Below, piece by piece: positions 25,496 to 33,281 of a stretch of 64,000 bases of DNA. Within the stretch, counting starts at the first letter, position 1. Each line of letters opens with the position of its first letter. The DNA comes from CAYMMX01 sp964391675 (GTDB lineage: Bacteria; Cyanobacteriota; Vampirovibrionia; Gastranaerophilales; Gastranaerophilaceae): positions 7,861 to 71,860 of the forward strand of contig CAYMMX010000008.1 in NCBI GenBank assembly GCA_964391675.1, in the 5' to 3' direction. The notes under the pieces are model-generated. The model did no database searches. It saw only the letters and a program-made list of their open reading frames with translations, and was not told where the DNA came from. The position numbers were made by a program, and so were the translations under genes.

Positions 25496-25572
25496 TTGCA
25501 AATATACTTTTATTTGTTATTATTATAAAAGCCGAAAGTTTTATGGCCTTGGCGTGCCATAATCTTTTTAGT
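25496..25572 (+). promoter_or_regulatory. rpmI-rplT promoter and leader with attenuator-like hairpin
   Basis: TTGCAA (25496-25501), 16 bp, TATTAT (25518-25523). About 15 nt after the expected start site the leader forms a 7-bp stem, TTATGGC/GCCATAA (25541-25562), followed by TCTTTTTAG, which looks like a weak terminator ahead of L35. Autoregulation by L20 is known in other bacteria, but this is not a recognisable copy of those leaders. Confidence 0.5.
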
Positions 25573-25604
25573 TACTAATCTTTTAAAACGAAAAGGAGAA
25601 GAAA

Positions 25605-25814
25605 ATGCCAAAAATGAAAACACACAAGTCCGGTGCGAAACGTTATAAAGTTAGCGCAAGCGGCAAAATTTTAAGAAGACACGCAGGTATTGGTCACCTT
25701 CTTGCTAACAAAAGTTCCAGCAGAAAAAGAAAAATCTTTGGAATGGCAGAAGTTTCTGAAACTCATTTGGATTTAATTTCAAAAGAGTTACCTTACAAGA
25801 AGTATTCAAGATAG
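25605..25814 (+). CDS. rpmI: 50S ribosomal protein L35
   Basis: 69 residues: MPKMKTHKSGAKRYKVSASG, a basic middle (KILRRHAGIGHLL) and a short tail. Typical bL35 length. AAAAGGAG lies 8 bp upstream. It is followed after 12 bp by rplT; infC, the usual first gene of this operon, is absent. Confidence 0.97.
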   Translation: MPKMKTHKSGAKRYKVSASGKILRRHAGIGHLLANKSSSRKRKIFGMAEVSETHLDLISKELPYKKYSR

Positions 25815-25826
25815 GAGAGGTGAACA

Positions 25827-26177
25827 ATGAGAGTTAAACGTGGTAATGTTAATGTCAAAAGACATAAAAAAATATTAAAACTTGCTAAAAGTTTTGTAGG
25901 TGCAAGAAGCAGAATTTTTAAAGTTGCTAATTGTGCTGTTATGAAAGCACTTAAATATCAATACAGAGACAGACGTGTCAGAAAAAGAAACATGAGAAGG
26001 CTTTGGATTGTTAGAATTAATGCAGCAGTTAGAGCTCAGGGAATGAGCTATTCCAGATTTGTAAATGCTTGCAAAAAATCAAATATTATTGTTAACAGAA
26101 AAATGCTTGCGGATTTAGCGGTTAATGATAAAGAAGCTTTCGATGTTATAATTGAAACAGCCAAAGCTGCTGTTTAA
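25827..26177 (+). CDS. rplT: 50S ribosomal protein L20
   Basis: 116 residues. Signatures: MRVKRGNVNVKRHKKILKLAK, YQYRDRRVRKRNMRRLWIVRINAAVR and ADLAVNDKEAF. L20 is an early 23S-rRNA assembly protein. AGGAGG overlaps the end of rpmI. Ends at a long bidirectional terminator. Confidence 0.98.
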   Translation: MRVKRGNVNVKRHKKILKLAKSFVGARSRIFKVANCAVMKALKYQYRDRRVRKRNMRRLWIVRINAAVRAQGMSYSRFVNACKKSNIIVNRKMLADLAVNDKEAFDVIIETAKAAV

Positions 26178-26194
26178 TCTTTAATTATTAATAA

Positions 26195-26235
26195 AACAAA
26201 GCTCTAATTTATTTTAAATAAATTAGAGCTTTGTT
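26195..26235. terminator. Bidirectional terminator after rplT
   Basis: A near-perfect ~19-bp stem built on AACAAAGCTCTAATTTAT and its complement, lying between the convergent rplT and the XRE regulator gene. Confidence 0.85.
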
Positions 26236-26256
26236 ATTAATATTTGCAAGATAAGA

Positions 26257-26670
26257 TTAGTCTTTTATTTGAAAAACACATTTTGAACATCTTGCTTTGG
26301 GATGCAGCATTAGATTATCTTCTAAGTCATACATTTTTGCTATTCTTGTAATTAATGGTGAATTGCATTTAGGACAAAGTAAATTTTTCTCACCGGATAA
26401 TATTTTGTTTTTAATATTATCTATTGAGTTTTTATCAGCATAATTAATATCAAAATTTATTTCAAGTTCTTTTATTTCATTAATAGAGCATTTTAGCGCT
26501 TTTGCTAAATTTTGTCTAATTGTCGTAGGTAAGAACAATTCTTGTCCTGCTTCAATCTTTTCGATAACATCTATTTGTACATAAGACTTTTTAGCGAGTC
26601 CTATTGCAGACATACCTAATTGTTCTCTTTTTTCTTGTATGAATTGTGCTAATGATTTTTCTTTTTGCAT
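26257..26670 (-). CDS. XRE-family helix-turn-helix protein with C-terminal zinc ribbon
   Basis: 137 residues. Residues ~8-65 form an XRE/Cro-type HTH: AQFIQEKREQLGMSAIGLAKK, then VDVIEKIEAG-like and the final helix NLAKALKCSINEI. The C-terminal third has C-P-K-C (LLCPKCNSPL) and C-S-K-C (KARCSKCVFQIKD), a likely zinc ribbon. The combination suggests a DNA-binding regulator that senses metal or redox state. It is divergent from a secreted hydrolase gene with only 58 bp between them, so it may regulate itself and that gene. Confidence 0.8.
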   Translation of the reverse strand: MQKEKSLAQFIQEKREQLGMSAIGLAKKSYVQIDVIEKIEAGQELFLPTTIRQNLAKALKCSINEIKELEINFDINYADKNSIDNIKNKILSGEKNLLCPKCNSPLITRIAKMYDLEDNLMLHPKARCSKCVFQIKD

Positions 26671-26728
26671 ATTTTTATTGTACCTTAAAAAAATTGATTA
26701 TATCAGTATTTTTTGTTAAGATAATAGT

Positions 26729-27913
26729 ATGAAAAGATTTTTTATAAGTATATTGCTTTTTTGTGCACTTCAACTTGGTTGTTTTGCTCAAACAGGAATT
26801 ACCTTTATATATATAAATGGTTCGAATAATAATGATTTAAAAATGAAAAATTGGTATGAAAAAGGTGTAAAGAAGCTTCACCCATGTATAAAAACGCAAT
26901 TTGAGAATAATGAATTAGCACGTGAATATTTTTTAAAAAACGGAGATTATTATATTAATAGTGAACCTAGTATTTTCTTTTGGGGTGATAGGAGTCATAA
27001 TGATTTAAGTTTTGTAGAAAAAAATCTTGCAATTTCAAAAGGTTTTAGTCCTTGGCTTGCTTATCAAATACGTTCAGCTCTGACTCATTATCTTCATGAT
27101 GCTATTTGGGTACAAAAGTACCACAATATGAACCTTATTTTAAATGATCTTCAAAAAACAGTTTTATCAGAATCAGAAAAAGGAAATCAAGTTGTTTTGT
27201 ATGGATATTCTGCTGGTTCTTTTGTAACATATCAATATTTGTTAACACATCTTCCTTATATTATTCCTTATGATTTTTTCAGCAATTTAAATATATCAGA
27301 CGATGAAAAAAAATTTGTTAAAAATAATCCAATGAACAATACTTGTATGTCTGCTATAACGGATTCAAAATTGGCTGTATTATCTGCGGCAGGGCATATT
27401 ACTCCAAATATCAACCCTGATTTATTTAAACAAAATTATTTAAAACTCAACGATTCTACAAAAAAAATGTGTACGCCTATAAAATCATTGAAGGGTATTG
27501 TTAATTTTGCAACACCAATAGTTTTATTTTACTCAGATCTTTCTGACCCTAAATTCGAACTCACTTATTATAATAGACTTTTATTCGAGTATATAATTGA
27601 AAATGATATGTTTTGGTTGACAGTGAACTATCGAGAAGATCCTCTTGGTTTCCCGGGAGGTAGAAATTTATCAATAGAAGAGATTGAAAATATTGCGAAT
27701 CTTGATATTGATCCACATGCAGGGTTTATGTATGACCATTCTGATACAAAAGGAAGACGACCTTTTTTCGTTGCTCATACTTCTTATTGGGCAACAAGGA
27801 ATAATTTTTCAAAAGCTATTGTTAAAGCTTATGTAAAAGGATATACCCACCAACTTGATGATGAATATAAAACAAAAAAAAATAAAATAAAAGCAATAAA
27901 AAAAATCAAATAG
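26729..27913 (+). CDS. Secreted alpha/beta-hydrolase-like protein
   Basis: 394 residues with a signal peptide; the most likely cleavage is after CFA (residues 18-20), although LGC nearby leaves a lipoprotein reading possible. A nucleophile-elbow motif G-Y-S-A-G-S (VVLYGYSAGSFVTYQYL) is typical of lipases/esterases; a D-x-D-P-H segment (NLDIDPHAGFMYDH) may supply the acid and histidine. Lipase-like function is inferred; I cannot name the family. Basic tail KKNKIKAIKKIK. It is divergent from the XRE regulator gene, 58 bp away. Confidence 0.65.
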   Translation: MKRFFISILLFCALQLGCFAQTGITFIYINGSNNNDLKMKNWYEKGVKKLHPCIKTQFENNELAREYFLKNGDYYINSEPSIFFWGDRSHNDLSFVEKNLAISKGFSPWLAYQIRSALTHYLHDAIWVQKYHNMNLILNDLQKTVLSESEKGNQVVLYGYSAGSFVTYQYLLTHLPYIIPYDFFSNLNISDDEKKFVKNNPMNNTCMSAITDSKLAVLSAAGHITPNINPDLFKQNYLKLNDSTKKMCTPIKSLKGIVNFATPIVLFYSDLSDPKFELTYYNRLLFEYIIENDMFWLTVNYREDPLGFPGGRNLSIEEIENIANLDIDPHAGFMYDHSDTKGRRPFFVAHTSYWATRNNFSKAIVKAYVKGYTHQLDDEYKTKKNKIKAIKKIK

Positions 27914-28045
27914 TCTGCAATAAGCTGTAAGTAATAATACGGACTTTAAATATATCAGTAAAAAGTTTATAATTATTACATCAAACGTTTTTAATTAAAT
28001 TTTGTTCCTTGAATTTATAGGTAAAACCTAGAAAGGAATATTAAT

Positions 28046-28735
28046 ATGAGTAAAATTTCTTCTGCGGATTATCCGTCTTATAGTGGCAGTTCTATTTCAC
28101 TTGGCGGTTCTACTGCACAAACCGGTGTTAATAATGGAGTTCTTTCATCCAGTTATGACATGTCAGATGCCGAATCAAGTATATATAATTATGCATTAAA
28201 TACTCTGGCAAGTATTTTACCTGGAATTAATACTTTTGATGTTGACACACAAAATTCTATACAGTCTCAAGTTAATGCTTACAAAGATTCAGGTATTTCA
28301 GATATTAATGAATTATATAATTCAACATTGTTAAATCTTGAAAACGATGCAGCATCTCGTTTCGGTAACTTAGACAATTCTATTTTTATTGATGAATTGA
28401 ATAATTTAGAATCTGAAAGAGCTAATTCAGTAAGTTCATTTGCACAGGATATTCTGGCAAAGCAAAGTGAGTTAGAATCAAATGAATTAACCAAAAGATA
28501 TGCTTTAGTTAATTTACTAAACGGATTAACTGATGATATTTATTCAAGAGCACTGAAGGCAATAAGTACAGCTTTAACAGGAAGTTCAACTTTAAATAAT
28601 TATAATAACGATGTTTATGGAGCATTGTCTTCACTTCAGAATTCAAGTTTGAATTCAGCTAATAATACAAGTTCGTTACTTTCAAGTTTATTAGGGAATA
28701 CTTCATCAGGATTGTCTTCTTTGTTTACTTTGTAG
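28046..28735 (+). CDS. Ser/Asn-rich hypothetical protein, 229 residues
   Basis: Starts at the ATG after AAAGGAA. No signal peptide. The N-terminal ~50 residues are Ser/Gly-rich (e.g. SYSGSSISLGGS). The middle is helical (residues ~60-190, with LESERANSVSSFAQDIL), and the last 40 are Asn/Ser/Leu-rich with imperfect LLSSLLGNTSSGLSSL repeats. I recognise no family. Composition is similar to the small protein at 56830, suggesting a shared class of low-complexity proteins in this genome. Preceded by a 130-bp gap and followed by a strong terminator. Confidence 0.7.
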   Translation: MSKISSADYPSYSGSSISLGGSTAQTGVNNGVLSSSYDMSDAESSIYNYALNTLASILPGINTFDVDTQNSIQSQVNAYKDSGISDINELYNSTLLNLENDAASRFGNLDNSIFIDELNNLESERANSVSSFAQDILAKQSELESNELTKRYALVNLLNGLTDDIYSRALKAISTALTGSSTLNNYNNDVYGALSSLQNSSLNSANNTSSLLSSLLGNTSSGLSSLFTL

Positions 28736-28756
28736 TATTAAATTTTTAAATTGAAT

Positions 28757-28802
28757 AAAAAGAATGCGCAATTTTCTTTTTAGAAAATTGCGCATTCTTT
28801 TT
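28757..28802. terminator. Bidirectional terminator between the 229-aa gene and rplL
   Basis: A 21-bp perfect stem containing AGAATGCGCAATTTTCT and its complement, flanked by A and T tracts on both sides. It serves the two convergent genes. Confidence 0.9.
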
Positions 28803-28818
28803 ATATTAATAAAATTAA

Positions 28819-29199
28819 TTACTTAATTTCTACAGTTGCGCCGGCAGCTTCAAGTTGTTTTTTGATAGCTTCAGCATCTTCCTTTTTAATATTTTCTTTA
28901 ACTGGTTTTGGAGCAGCATCAACTAAGTCTTTAGCTTCTTTTAAACCAAGACCGGTGATAGCTCTAACTTCTTTTAATACAGCTATTTTATTAGCACCTG
29001 CAGATGCTAATACTACTGAAACTTCAGAAGCTTCTTCACTTGCTGCTGCATCACCTGCCGCAGGTGCTGCTACTGCAGCTACTGCTACTGGAGCAGCTGC
29101 TGATACTCCAAATTTTTCTTCCATAGCTTTTACTAATTCTGAAGCTTCAAGAAGTGTTAATTTCTCAATTGATTCTAAAATTGTTGTTACGTTACTCAT
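28819..29199 (-). CDS. rplL: 50S ribosomal protein L7/L12
   Basis: 126 residues. N-terminal dimerisation helices (TILESIEKLTLLEASELVKAM), an Ala-rich hinge, and the factor-binding C-domain with KIAVLKEVRAITGLGLKEAKDLV. L7/L12 forms the ribosomal stalk and recruits translation GTPases. Preceded by rplJ in the usual order; ends at a bidirectional terminator. Confidence 0.98.
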   Translation of the reverse strand: MSNVTTILESIEKLTLLEASELVKAMEEKFGVSAAAPVAVAAVAAPAAGDAAASEEASEVSVVLASAGANKIAVLKEVRAITGLGLKEAKDLVDAAPKPVKENIKKEDAEAIKKQLEAAGATVEIK

Positions 29200-29241
29200 T
29201 TTTTTCTCCTTTATTATTTTATTATACTTGTTTTAATCATA

Positions 29242-29763
29242 TTACGCTGGTAATTTGTCTTTTAGTGCATCTATTGTTCTAACTAATTTAGTAAGTACAC
29301 CATTTACAGAATTTGCTATACCTGTAGTTGGTGAATTTATGCAGCCAAGCATTTTTGCATAAATTTCTTCTTTTGAAGGAAGACTTGCTAATGCTTTTGT
29401 TTCTTCTGCTGATAAAAGCTTTCCATCTAGTGCTGCTGCTATTATTTCGCCTTTTTTGGTTTCTTTGATGAAATTAAGTAAAGCTTTTGCCGGGCTCACT
29501 TGATCTTTGAAACCAAATGCTAATGCGATGGGACCTTTAAAGCAATCTGCAAGAATTTCGAAATCGGTACCTTTTACTGCTATTTTAGCCAAAGTATTTT
29601 TTGTAACAGTATAATCCCCATCTTCTTTTTGAATTTTACGTCTTAAATTTGTTATTTCATCAACGCTAAGACCTTTGTACTCTGTTACGATTGCTACTTG
29701 TGCTTTTGAAAGGTTTTCTTTTATGCTTTCAATTTTGTCTTTTTTAAAGGCTTTTGTTGCCAT
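29242..29763 (-). CDS. rplJ: 50S ribosomal protein L10
   Basis: 173 residues. L10 anchors the L7/L12 stalk. Signatures: MATKAFKKDKIESIKENL, EYKGLSVDEITNLRRKI, KNTLAKIA and a helical tail. rplK and rplA, the usual upstream genes, are absent; instead the gene has its own promoter and an L10-leader RNA, so expression is autoregulated here. Confidence 0.97.
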   Translation of the reverse strand: MATKAFKKDKIESIKENLSKAQVAIVTEYKGLSVDEITNLRRKIQKEDGDYTVTKNTLAKIAVKGTDFEILADCFKGPIALAFGFKDQVSPAKALLNFIKETKKGEIIAAALDGKLLSAEETKALASLPSKEEIYAKMLGCINSPTTGIANSVNGVLTKLVRTIDALKDKLPA

Positions 29764-29799
29764 AATTATTCTCCTTTTAAATTTATCGACCTATGTATA

Positions 29800-29840
29800 C
29801 AAAAAAACTTTGCGTTTTTTTGTTATTGCCGCAAAGCTTA
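29800..29840 (-). terminator. Intrinsic terminator in the rplJ leader
   Basis: On the minus strand CTTTGCG and CGCAAAG form a stem around an A-rich loop and are followed by a run of seven T. It lies between the L10-leader RNA and rplJ, where attenuation would act. Confidence 0.75.
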
Positions 29841-29841
29841 C

Positions 29842-29945
29842 AACTAATTATAATCAAAAGCACATTATAATGCTCTAATTGCTAGTGTAACCTCGGTTAG
29901 CTGACGTTTGTCATTTAATTAAAAACTAACTGTCTGCGGCTCTTA
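29842..29945 (-). ncRNA. Ribosomal protein L10 leader RNA
   Basis: Reading the minus strand, the transcript starts near GAGCCGCAGACAG and contains CAGCTAACCGAGGT, the paired elements of the L10-leader family, in which a GCAGACAG-type strand pairs near a ...CCGAGGU segment to form the L10 binding site. The RNA sits between a consensus-like promoter and an intrinsic terminator ahead of rplJ. Binding of L10/L12 to such leaders represses translation or transcription of rplJ-rplL. The exact 3' limit is approximate. Confidence 0.75.
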
Positions 29946-29949
29946 TTTT

Positions 29950-29978
29950 AAAATATCAAAAAAAAAATTTAATGTCAA
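29950..29978 (-). promoter_or_regulatory. rplJ-rplL promoter
   Basis: On the minus strand a perfect TTGACA (29973-29978), 17 bp, then TATTTT (29950-29955), about six bases before the expected 5' end of the L10 leader. Best-matching promoter in the window. Confidence 0.75.
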
Positions 29979-29998
29979 CTTAGTGTTAATATTATGTA

Positions 29999-30592
29999 TT
30001 ATTCGTTTAGCTTAGCTAATAAATTTTTTGCTGGATAATATTGAGGTAATATATTAAGGCAGTTAGTTAAAGATATTTTTGCAGATTCAGTATCATTATT
30101 CTTGACATAACAGATTGCCAGCATTAAGTGCATTTCTGGGTCATAGTAAAATTTGTCTTTTGCTTTATTAAGGTAATATAGTGACAACTCTGTAAAATCA
30201 TTATTTAGCATAACTCTTGCAATAAATTTGTAACTTTCAGGGTTTACAGAATAAAGTATATCTGAACCATTTATTATATTTTCTACAAATTGTGCTTGTC
30301 TCGCCATAATAAGTAAGTTTAAATCAATTTCAAGAAAGTTCCGTATTTGAAAATATGTTGGCAGCAAGGTAATATTATTGTTAATAAACTGAATAATTTT
30401 AGTTGCCCAATTAGCTCTTAAATCTTGATTTTCAATTTTTTTAAATTCGAGTTCAGCCTTTTGTAAATCTCCTTTAAGTAATTTACAATAAGCATATTCT
30501 AAATTATAATTATTCTGTTTAAAAAAAGTTTCTACAGAATAATCCCCTGATAAAAAAAAACTTTTTGCTTTATTGTATGAGTCTATAGTCAT
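29999..30592 (-). CDS. TPR-like protein encoded with csrA-fliW
   Basis: 197 residues, cytoplasmic (no signal peptide). Helical throughout, with a recognisable TPR near the end: HLMLAICYVKNNDTESAKISL and a following LPQYYPAKNLLAKL. The N-terminal KSFFLSGDYSVETFFKQNN may be another degenerate unit. It starts with a 4-bp overlap on csrA, making it the third gene of a fliW-csrA-TPR operon. Possible role as a partner of CsrA or FliW, but no sequence evidence names one. Confidence 0.75.
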   Translation of the reverse strand: MTIDSYNKAKSFFLSGDYSVETFFKQNNYNLEYAYCKLLKGDLQKAELEFKKIENQDLRANWATKIIQFINNNITLLPTYFQIRNFLEIDLNLLIMARQAQFVENIINGSDILYSVNPESYKFIARVMLNNDFTELSLYYLNKAKDKFYYDPEMHLMLAICYVKNNDTESAKISLTNCLNILPQYYPAKNLLAKLNE

Positions 30593-30864
30593 TCCGTTTT
30601 CTTTTTAATAATTATTTTATTCGCCTTTTTGTTTGATTCATCAGTTACTAGTGATGAAAGAGTATCTATAGAGTCAACAGATGTTTTATTACTCATTTTG
30701 TTTGAGAATTGAATTTGTTTATAAACTTCTTCTCTATATATTTTTACATCTTTAGGAGCATTAATGGCAATTTTACAATTATCGAACTTCGATTCTAATA
30801 TTGTTATTTCAATATCATCATTAATAATTATTTTTTGCCCGTTTTTCCTAGATAAAACTAACAT
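30589..30864 (-). CDS. csrA: Translational regulator CsrA
   Basis: 91 residues. The first ~55 residues are CsrA: MLVLSRKNGQKIIINDDIEITIL, then the RNA-binding strand AINAPKDVKIYREEVY. CsrA binds GGA motifs in mRNA leaders. An extra ~35-residue basic/Ser-rich tail (ending IIIKKKTE) follows the normal end of the protein. It overlaps fliW by 7 bp and the TPR gene by 4 bp. FliW directly antagonises CsrA in other bacteria. Confidence 0.93.
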   Translation of the reverse strand: MLVLSRKNGQKIIINDDIEITILESKFDNCKIAINAPKDVKIYREEVYKQIQFSNKMSNKTSVDSIDTLSSLVTDESNKKANKIIIKKKTE

Positions 30865-31307
30865 ACTGCCTCTTTTTCATTTTCCTCAATTAACGGGTGA
30901 TTTACTGAAAAATTAGAACCCGTTAATATTACTTGTGCACCTTTTCTTGTTTTAACGTTGAAGATAAGAGGTGCAAGTAAATTTATTGTTGCATTTCTTG
31001 GATTTTCATGTGGAATTAAAACTATATTTAAAGCTAAAATATCTTCATTTGCTTCTATTTCTAATTCTTCTTGGATGTTTTCGGGTAGTTCGAATGAATA
31101 TTCGATACCAAAAAAGCCCGGGATTGTTACTGCAAAAGCAAGAGATGGCGTTTGTATTGACTGTAGCCATTTAAAATTAGATTTTGCTTTATGCTCTATA
31201 AGCACAAATTGACTTTCGCTTTCATATCCTAAAATAGGATCAGTCAAGTGAAATAGTAAATCTTCACTGACTTCAATCTCTCCAAATCTACTTGTTTGTA
31301 CGTTCAT
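30858..31307 (-). CDS. fliW: Flagellar assembly factor / CsrA antagonist FliW
   Basis: 149 residues. FliW family layout: an N-terminal TSRFGEIEVSEDLLFHL, mid-chain PSLAFAVTIPGFFG, and NIVLIPHENPRNATINLLAPLIFN, the family core. FliW binds either CsrA or flagellin to tune flagellin translation. No flagellar gene is in the window. It is the first gene of a tightly overlapped operon with csrA and a TPR gene and starts 10 bp after the stop of a secreted TPR protein gene, so those four genes may form one transcript. Confidence 0.9.
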   Translation of the reverse strand: MNVQTSRFGEIEVSEDLLFHLTDPILGYESESQFVLIEHKAKSNFKWLQSIQTPSLAFAVTIPGFFGIEYSFELPENIQEELEIEANEDILALNIVLIPHENPRNATINLLAPLIFNVKTRKGAQVILTGSNFSVNHPLIEENEKEAVC

Positions 31308-31317
31308 AATTTTCCCT

Positions 31318-32202
31318 TTATTTGTTATCAGTTTCTATATTATAGTTAAAATTACTCATCATTGAGTTCATTATAATTGACTGCATTAATTGTGGTGAAT
31401 AGTTACTATTCCCATTTTTATTTTGTGTTAACATATATGGTATCATATTTAACATTGAATTGCTATTAGATTGAGAATTATTTCCCATTAATGCATTTAG
31501 TTCGATTAGCTCAGGATTTTGATAGTTCATTACTTGTTGGATATTATCTTTATTTTGAGCATTTACTGTATTATTGATACTACTTGTGTCAAATCCTGCA
31601 TTTTGCAAAACCTTTAGAGCTGAATTTATTTCTTCTGTTGTCGGATTCTGTGCGATTTTAATTAAACCTGAATCATTTAAACGTTGTAAATGATAAGTAT
31701 CTATATCGTTATCATTGTTTATTTTATTACGTATTGCATCCAGATGTTTTTGATGGAAATCTTTTTTTACATCATTAGATAAATTTGATGGAGATAGTAT
31801 AAATTTGTCTATGTCAGAAAGCTCTTCTTTCGGAGCTTCAGGTGGAGGAGGCAGTACACATTTTTCAGGCGTTTCAATACACCTTTTACCTGTTGTTGCA
31901 TATTCCTTTAGCTTAGGATTTGTTTTCATGCTAAGGACTATTGCATAATTTTTGATAGCTTCTTCCGGATTTCCCGCCTGAACGTATGACATTGCTAAAT
32001 AATAATAAGCCAGAGCATTTGAAGGTGATTTTTTAACAATATTTCTACAATCCTGAATACATCCGGTATAATTTCCACTTTTATATTTTTTTATAGCCAA
32101 TTTTACCATTGGGTCAGCATAATCGTTCTTTGCTAATACAAATGCATTTGATTGAATCGTTAAAATTAATACGATAACACTAAGTAGTAATCTTTTTCTC
32201 AT
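31318..32202 (-). CDS. Secreted TPR protein with Asn/Met-rich tail
   Basis: 294 residues. Sec signal peptide (residues ~1-24, ending FVLAK). At least two TPR units: AIKKYKSGNYTGCIQDCRNI and AYYYLAMSYVQAGNPEEAIKNY. A Cys pair (CIETPEKC) precedes a PPPPEAP linker; the last ~60 residues are Asn, Ser and Met-rich. Probably periplasmic and protein-binding. The downstream fliW starts 10 bp away. Confidence 0.75.
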   Translation of the reverse strand: MRKRLLLSVIVLILTIQSNAFVLAKNDYADPMVKLAIKKYKSGNYTGCIQDCRNIVKKSPSNALAYYYLAMSYVQAGNPEEAIKNYAIVLSMKTNPKLKEYATTGKRCIETPEKCVLPPPPEAPKEELSDIDKFILSPSNLSNDVKKDFHQKHLDAIRNKINNDNDIDTYHLQRLNDSGLIKIAQNPTTEEINSALKVLQNAGFDTSSINNTVNAQNKDNIQQVMNYQNPELIELNALMGNNSQSNSNSMLNMIPYMLTQNKNGNSNYSPQLMQSIIMNSMMSNFNYNIETDNK

Positions 32203-32321
32203 TTTTTCAAATTCCTTTTTTCAATATTTTAATAATTTTACTGAAAAAATCCACTTACTATTTAATTATAATCGATAAAATACATATTAGTCTGCACTAT
32301 ATAGATGATTTTTGATGTTCT

Positions 32322-33281
32322 TTATAGAACCATTGCTAATATCATTAATAGAAATGCTCCTATTTGCATTGCTGTTGCAGCATGTTGAGAAAATTTATTA
32401 TTATCATATTTTCTAGATGTTTTTTTTGCCTCATAAGCACTTGCTATTCGATCATAGCGTGTTTGCTCGTCATCATCTGTGAAGGTTGAATTAAAAGTCT
32501 TAACTTCCATTCTTAAGAGCCTGTTTGACATAGTATCATTCGGATAAGTTTTTCTAAGAATCTTTTTTTCCAGTGATGTTATTGATATATCTAAATCAGC
32601 AGTATCGTTATATTCATCTAATACACTATTGTTTTTATTATAGCTGGGGATATTAGCCCCAAATCCACTTGGGATTCCTGGATTATTTGTGTCGTCATTG
32701 TTTTTTGAAAGATATTTGTTAAGATTATCTGAAGGATACAATTCATTATAATTATCATATTCTGAATTGCTTTGAGTAGGATATTTGGGTTTTAATGCTG
32801 TTTTTAATCTTTCAACACGAGAATTTAAATCATCATTATAATTTTTTTTTAATACATTTTTTTCTAAGTTGGCTAATCTTTGTTGGATTTCTGTGTTTTT
32901 ATAAGTGTTATTGAAAACCATTTGTTCCAGATTATCAATAATAGGATAGTTGACACTACTGTCAGCTTTTGGATTTTTTTCTATTTCTTCATTTTCTTCA
33001 AAAGTATCGGTTTTAGGTTTTATTTCTTTTCCTATAGTGTCGGCAGATAAATCTTTAGAAAGTTTATTAAATCGTTGTTGTATCGAATTGTTTGATGCAA
33101 GACCATAAACAGCTTCTTCAAGCCTTTTTATTCTTTGTTCGTCGTTTTGTGAGCTATAATCAACCCCTAAAATAGATTTCTCCATTCGTGTTAAAGTATC
33201 GGAAAATTGGCTTTGTGCGTTACATTTTATTCCCCAAAACATTAATGTCATTATAATAATTAATATCCCAAATCGATTCAT
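32322..33281 (-). CDS. Exported repeat protein with LE-x-R heptad-like units
   Basis: 319 residues. Signal peptide (residues ~1-22) and a C-terminal hydrophobic segment (~303-319) bracket a soluble region. Six ~22-residue units, in three pairs (about 31-75, 118-160, 237-280), follow a pattern L/M-E-x2-[IV]-x5-Y-x6-R-[LIV]-x2-L/M-E, e.g. SLEKKILRKTYPNDTMSNRL. Between pairs lie Asp/Asn/Ser-rich linkers. I do not recognise the family by name; it looks like an envelope-anchored repeat protein. A GAGG site precedes the ATG. Confidence 0.65.
   Translation of the reverse strand: MNRFGILIIIMTLMFWGIKCNAQSQFSDTLTRMEKSILGVDYSSQNDEQRIKRLEEAVYGLASNNSIQQRFNKLSKDLSADTIGKEIKPKTDTFEENEEIEKNPKADSSVNYPIIDNLEQMVFNNTYKNTEIQQRLANLEKNVLKKNYNDDLNSRVERLKTALKPKYPTQSNSEYDNYNELYPSDNLNKYLSKNNDDTNNPGIPSGFGANIPSYNKNNSVLDEYNDTADLDISITSLEKKILRKTYPNDTMSNRLLRMEVKTFNSTFTDDDEQTRYDRIASAYEAKKTSRKYDNNKFSQHAATAMQIGAFLLMILAMVL

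Noticed and set aside
28046..28735. Phage tail or flagellar protein
   Set aside because: The Ser/Asn-rich helical sequence looks superficially similar, but no phage or flagellar neighbour or motif supports it.
28862..29236. Plus-strand open frame across rplL
   Set aside because: Antisense shadow of the L7/L12 gene; Ala-rich hinge codons read in reverse produce the apparent protein.
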